DNA from: a virus
Virus record (IMG/VR): IMGVR_UViG_3300042445_002676
Location: 1 to 20,255 of that record
Direction: 5' to 3' (one strand)
Length of the DNA stretch: 20,255 nucleotides
Each line of letters opens with the position of its first letter. Within the stretch, counting starts at the first letter, position 1. The position numbers were made by a program, and so were the translations under genes. The notes below the pieces were generated by a model. That model ran no database searches, was not told where the DNA came from, and was given only the letters and a program-made list of their open reading frames with translations. Shown piece after piece: positions 19,701 through 20,255 of the stretch.

Positions 19701-20255
19701 CAGACATGAACGTTTACCAGCAGTATATACATAAGAGCCGCTACGCTAGATTCCTTCCAGAAAAGAATCGTCGAGAACATTGGAACGAAACTGTTCAACG
19801 TTATGTTGATTATATGTTTGAAAAGGTTAAGATTGATGATGAAAAGTTAAAGAAAGAAGTATTTGACGCTATTTATAATCTAGAAGTTATGCCATCGATG
19901 CGTGCATTGATGACTGCCGGTAAAGCTCTTGATCGTGACAACGTTGCTGGTTATAATTGTTCATATCTACCAATCGACGATCCCAAGGCATTTGATGAAG
20001 CTATGTGCATTCTTATGAATGGCACAGGTGTTGGTTTTTCGGTTGAGCGTCAGTATGTAAACAAGCTACCAGAAATTCCAGAACAGCTATTTGATTGTGA
20101 TACTATGATTACAGTTCGTGATTCTAAGGAAGGTTGGTCAAAGGCATTACGTATGCTTATTTCTTTGCTTTATGCAGGAGAAATTCCAAAGTGGGATCTA
20201 TCAAACCTTCGTCCAGCTGGTGCACCACTAAAGACATTCGGTGGACGTTCTTCTG
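19697..20255 (+). CDS. nrdJ: class II (B12-dependent) ribonucleoside-triphosphate reductase, 5' part
   Basis: The first 186 codons are present; the gene runs off the right edge. SRYARFLPEKNRREHWNETV, VAGYNCSYLPIDDPKAFDEA, LMNGTGVGFSVERQYVNKLP, DSKEGWSKALRMLISLLYAG and PKWDLSNLRPAGAPLKTFGG match monomeric adenosylcobalamin-dependent reductases of the Lactobacillus leichmannii RTPR type. The Cys in NCSYLPID is the first of the redox-active pair. These enzymes reduce rNTPs to dNTPs without oxygen need and without a separate beta subunit. The cofactor radical residues lie beyond the window. It starts in an ATGA overlap, so it is coupled to the preceding small gene. T4 itself uses a class I enzyme; class II is known from alphaproteobacterial and marine relatives. 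Confidence 0.94.
   Translation, partial: MTDMNVYQQYIHKSRYARFLPEKNRREHWNETVQRYVDYMFEKVKIDDEKLKKEVFDAIYNLEVMPSMRALMTAGKALDRDNVAGYNCSYLPIDDPKAFDEAMCILMNGTGVGFSVERQYVNKLPEIPEQLFDCDTMITVRDSKEGWSKALRMLISLLYAGEIPKWDLSNLRPAGAPLKTFGGRSS

Overview
The window is 20,255 bases of an AT-rich, tightly packed tailed-phage genome. I read it as a T4-like myovirus. The evidence is: exact T4-type late promoters (TATAAATA) in front of virion genes; a T4 gp61-type primase of almost the same length as the T4 protein; N-termini that look like T4 capsid-targeting sequences (the F-x-x-[YF]-[LI]-x-E pattern of T4 internal head proteins); and start/stop overlaps (ATGA, TAATG) between most genes. Class II ribonucleotide reductase plus ThyX, together with MRSLEH- and LWGN-type structural proteins, fits the T4-like phages of Alphaproteobacteria (the Sinorhizobium phiM12 / Caulobacter Cr30 group). 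That host guess is inference from memory and was not tested.

Layout. Bases 1-111 hold a rho-independent terminator and a late promoter. Bases 112-5030 form a late operon: a possible nuclease-like protein, a protein with a ligase-like KYDG motif, a HxGH-type nucleotidyltransferase (each starting with a likely capsid-targeting peptide), and a larger virion protein. A second late promoter at 5038 opens 5116-13934: a DUF-type modular protein, several Ala/Pro/Lys-rich low-complexity proteins (one with a LysM domain and AT-hook-like motifs), a Dps/ferritin-like protein, an Ig-domain virion protein, a small fibre-like structural protein, two conserved phage proteins, a zinc metallopeptidase and a coiled-coil membrane protein.

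At about 13.94 kb a sigma70-type promoter begins a second functional region: the primase, then a GIY-YIG homing endonuclease on the opposite strand with its own antisense late promoter. Next comes a run of about a dozen small early-type genes (15.58-18.62 kb), mostly of unknown function and chained by overlapping start and stop codons. The window ends with ThyX, a small unknown gene, and the 5' end of a class II ribonucleotide reductase that runs off the edge.

How the parts fit: the left 14 kb looks like virion construction and loading, with enzymes and DNA-associated proteins that appear addressed to the inside of the head. The right 6 kb looks like genome replication and dNTP supply (primase, ThyX, NrdJ). 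The most interesting hypothesis is that the left block encodes an injected, capsid-internal set of enzymes and DNA-binding proteins, with a Dps-like protein expressed from the same late unit.
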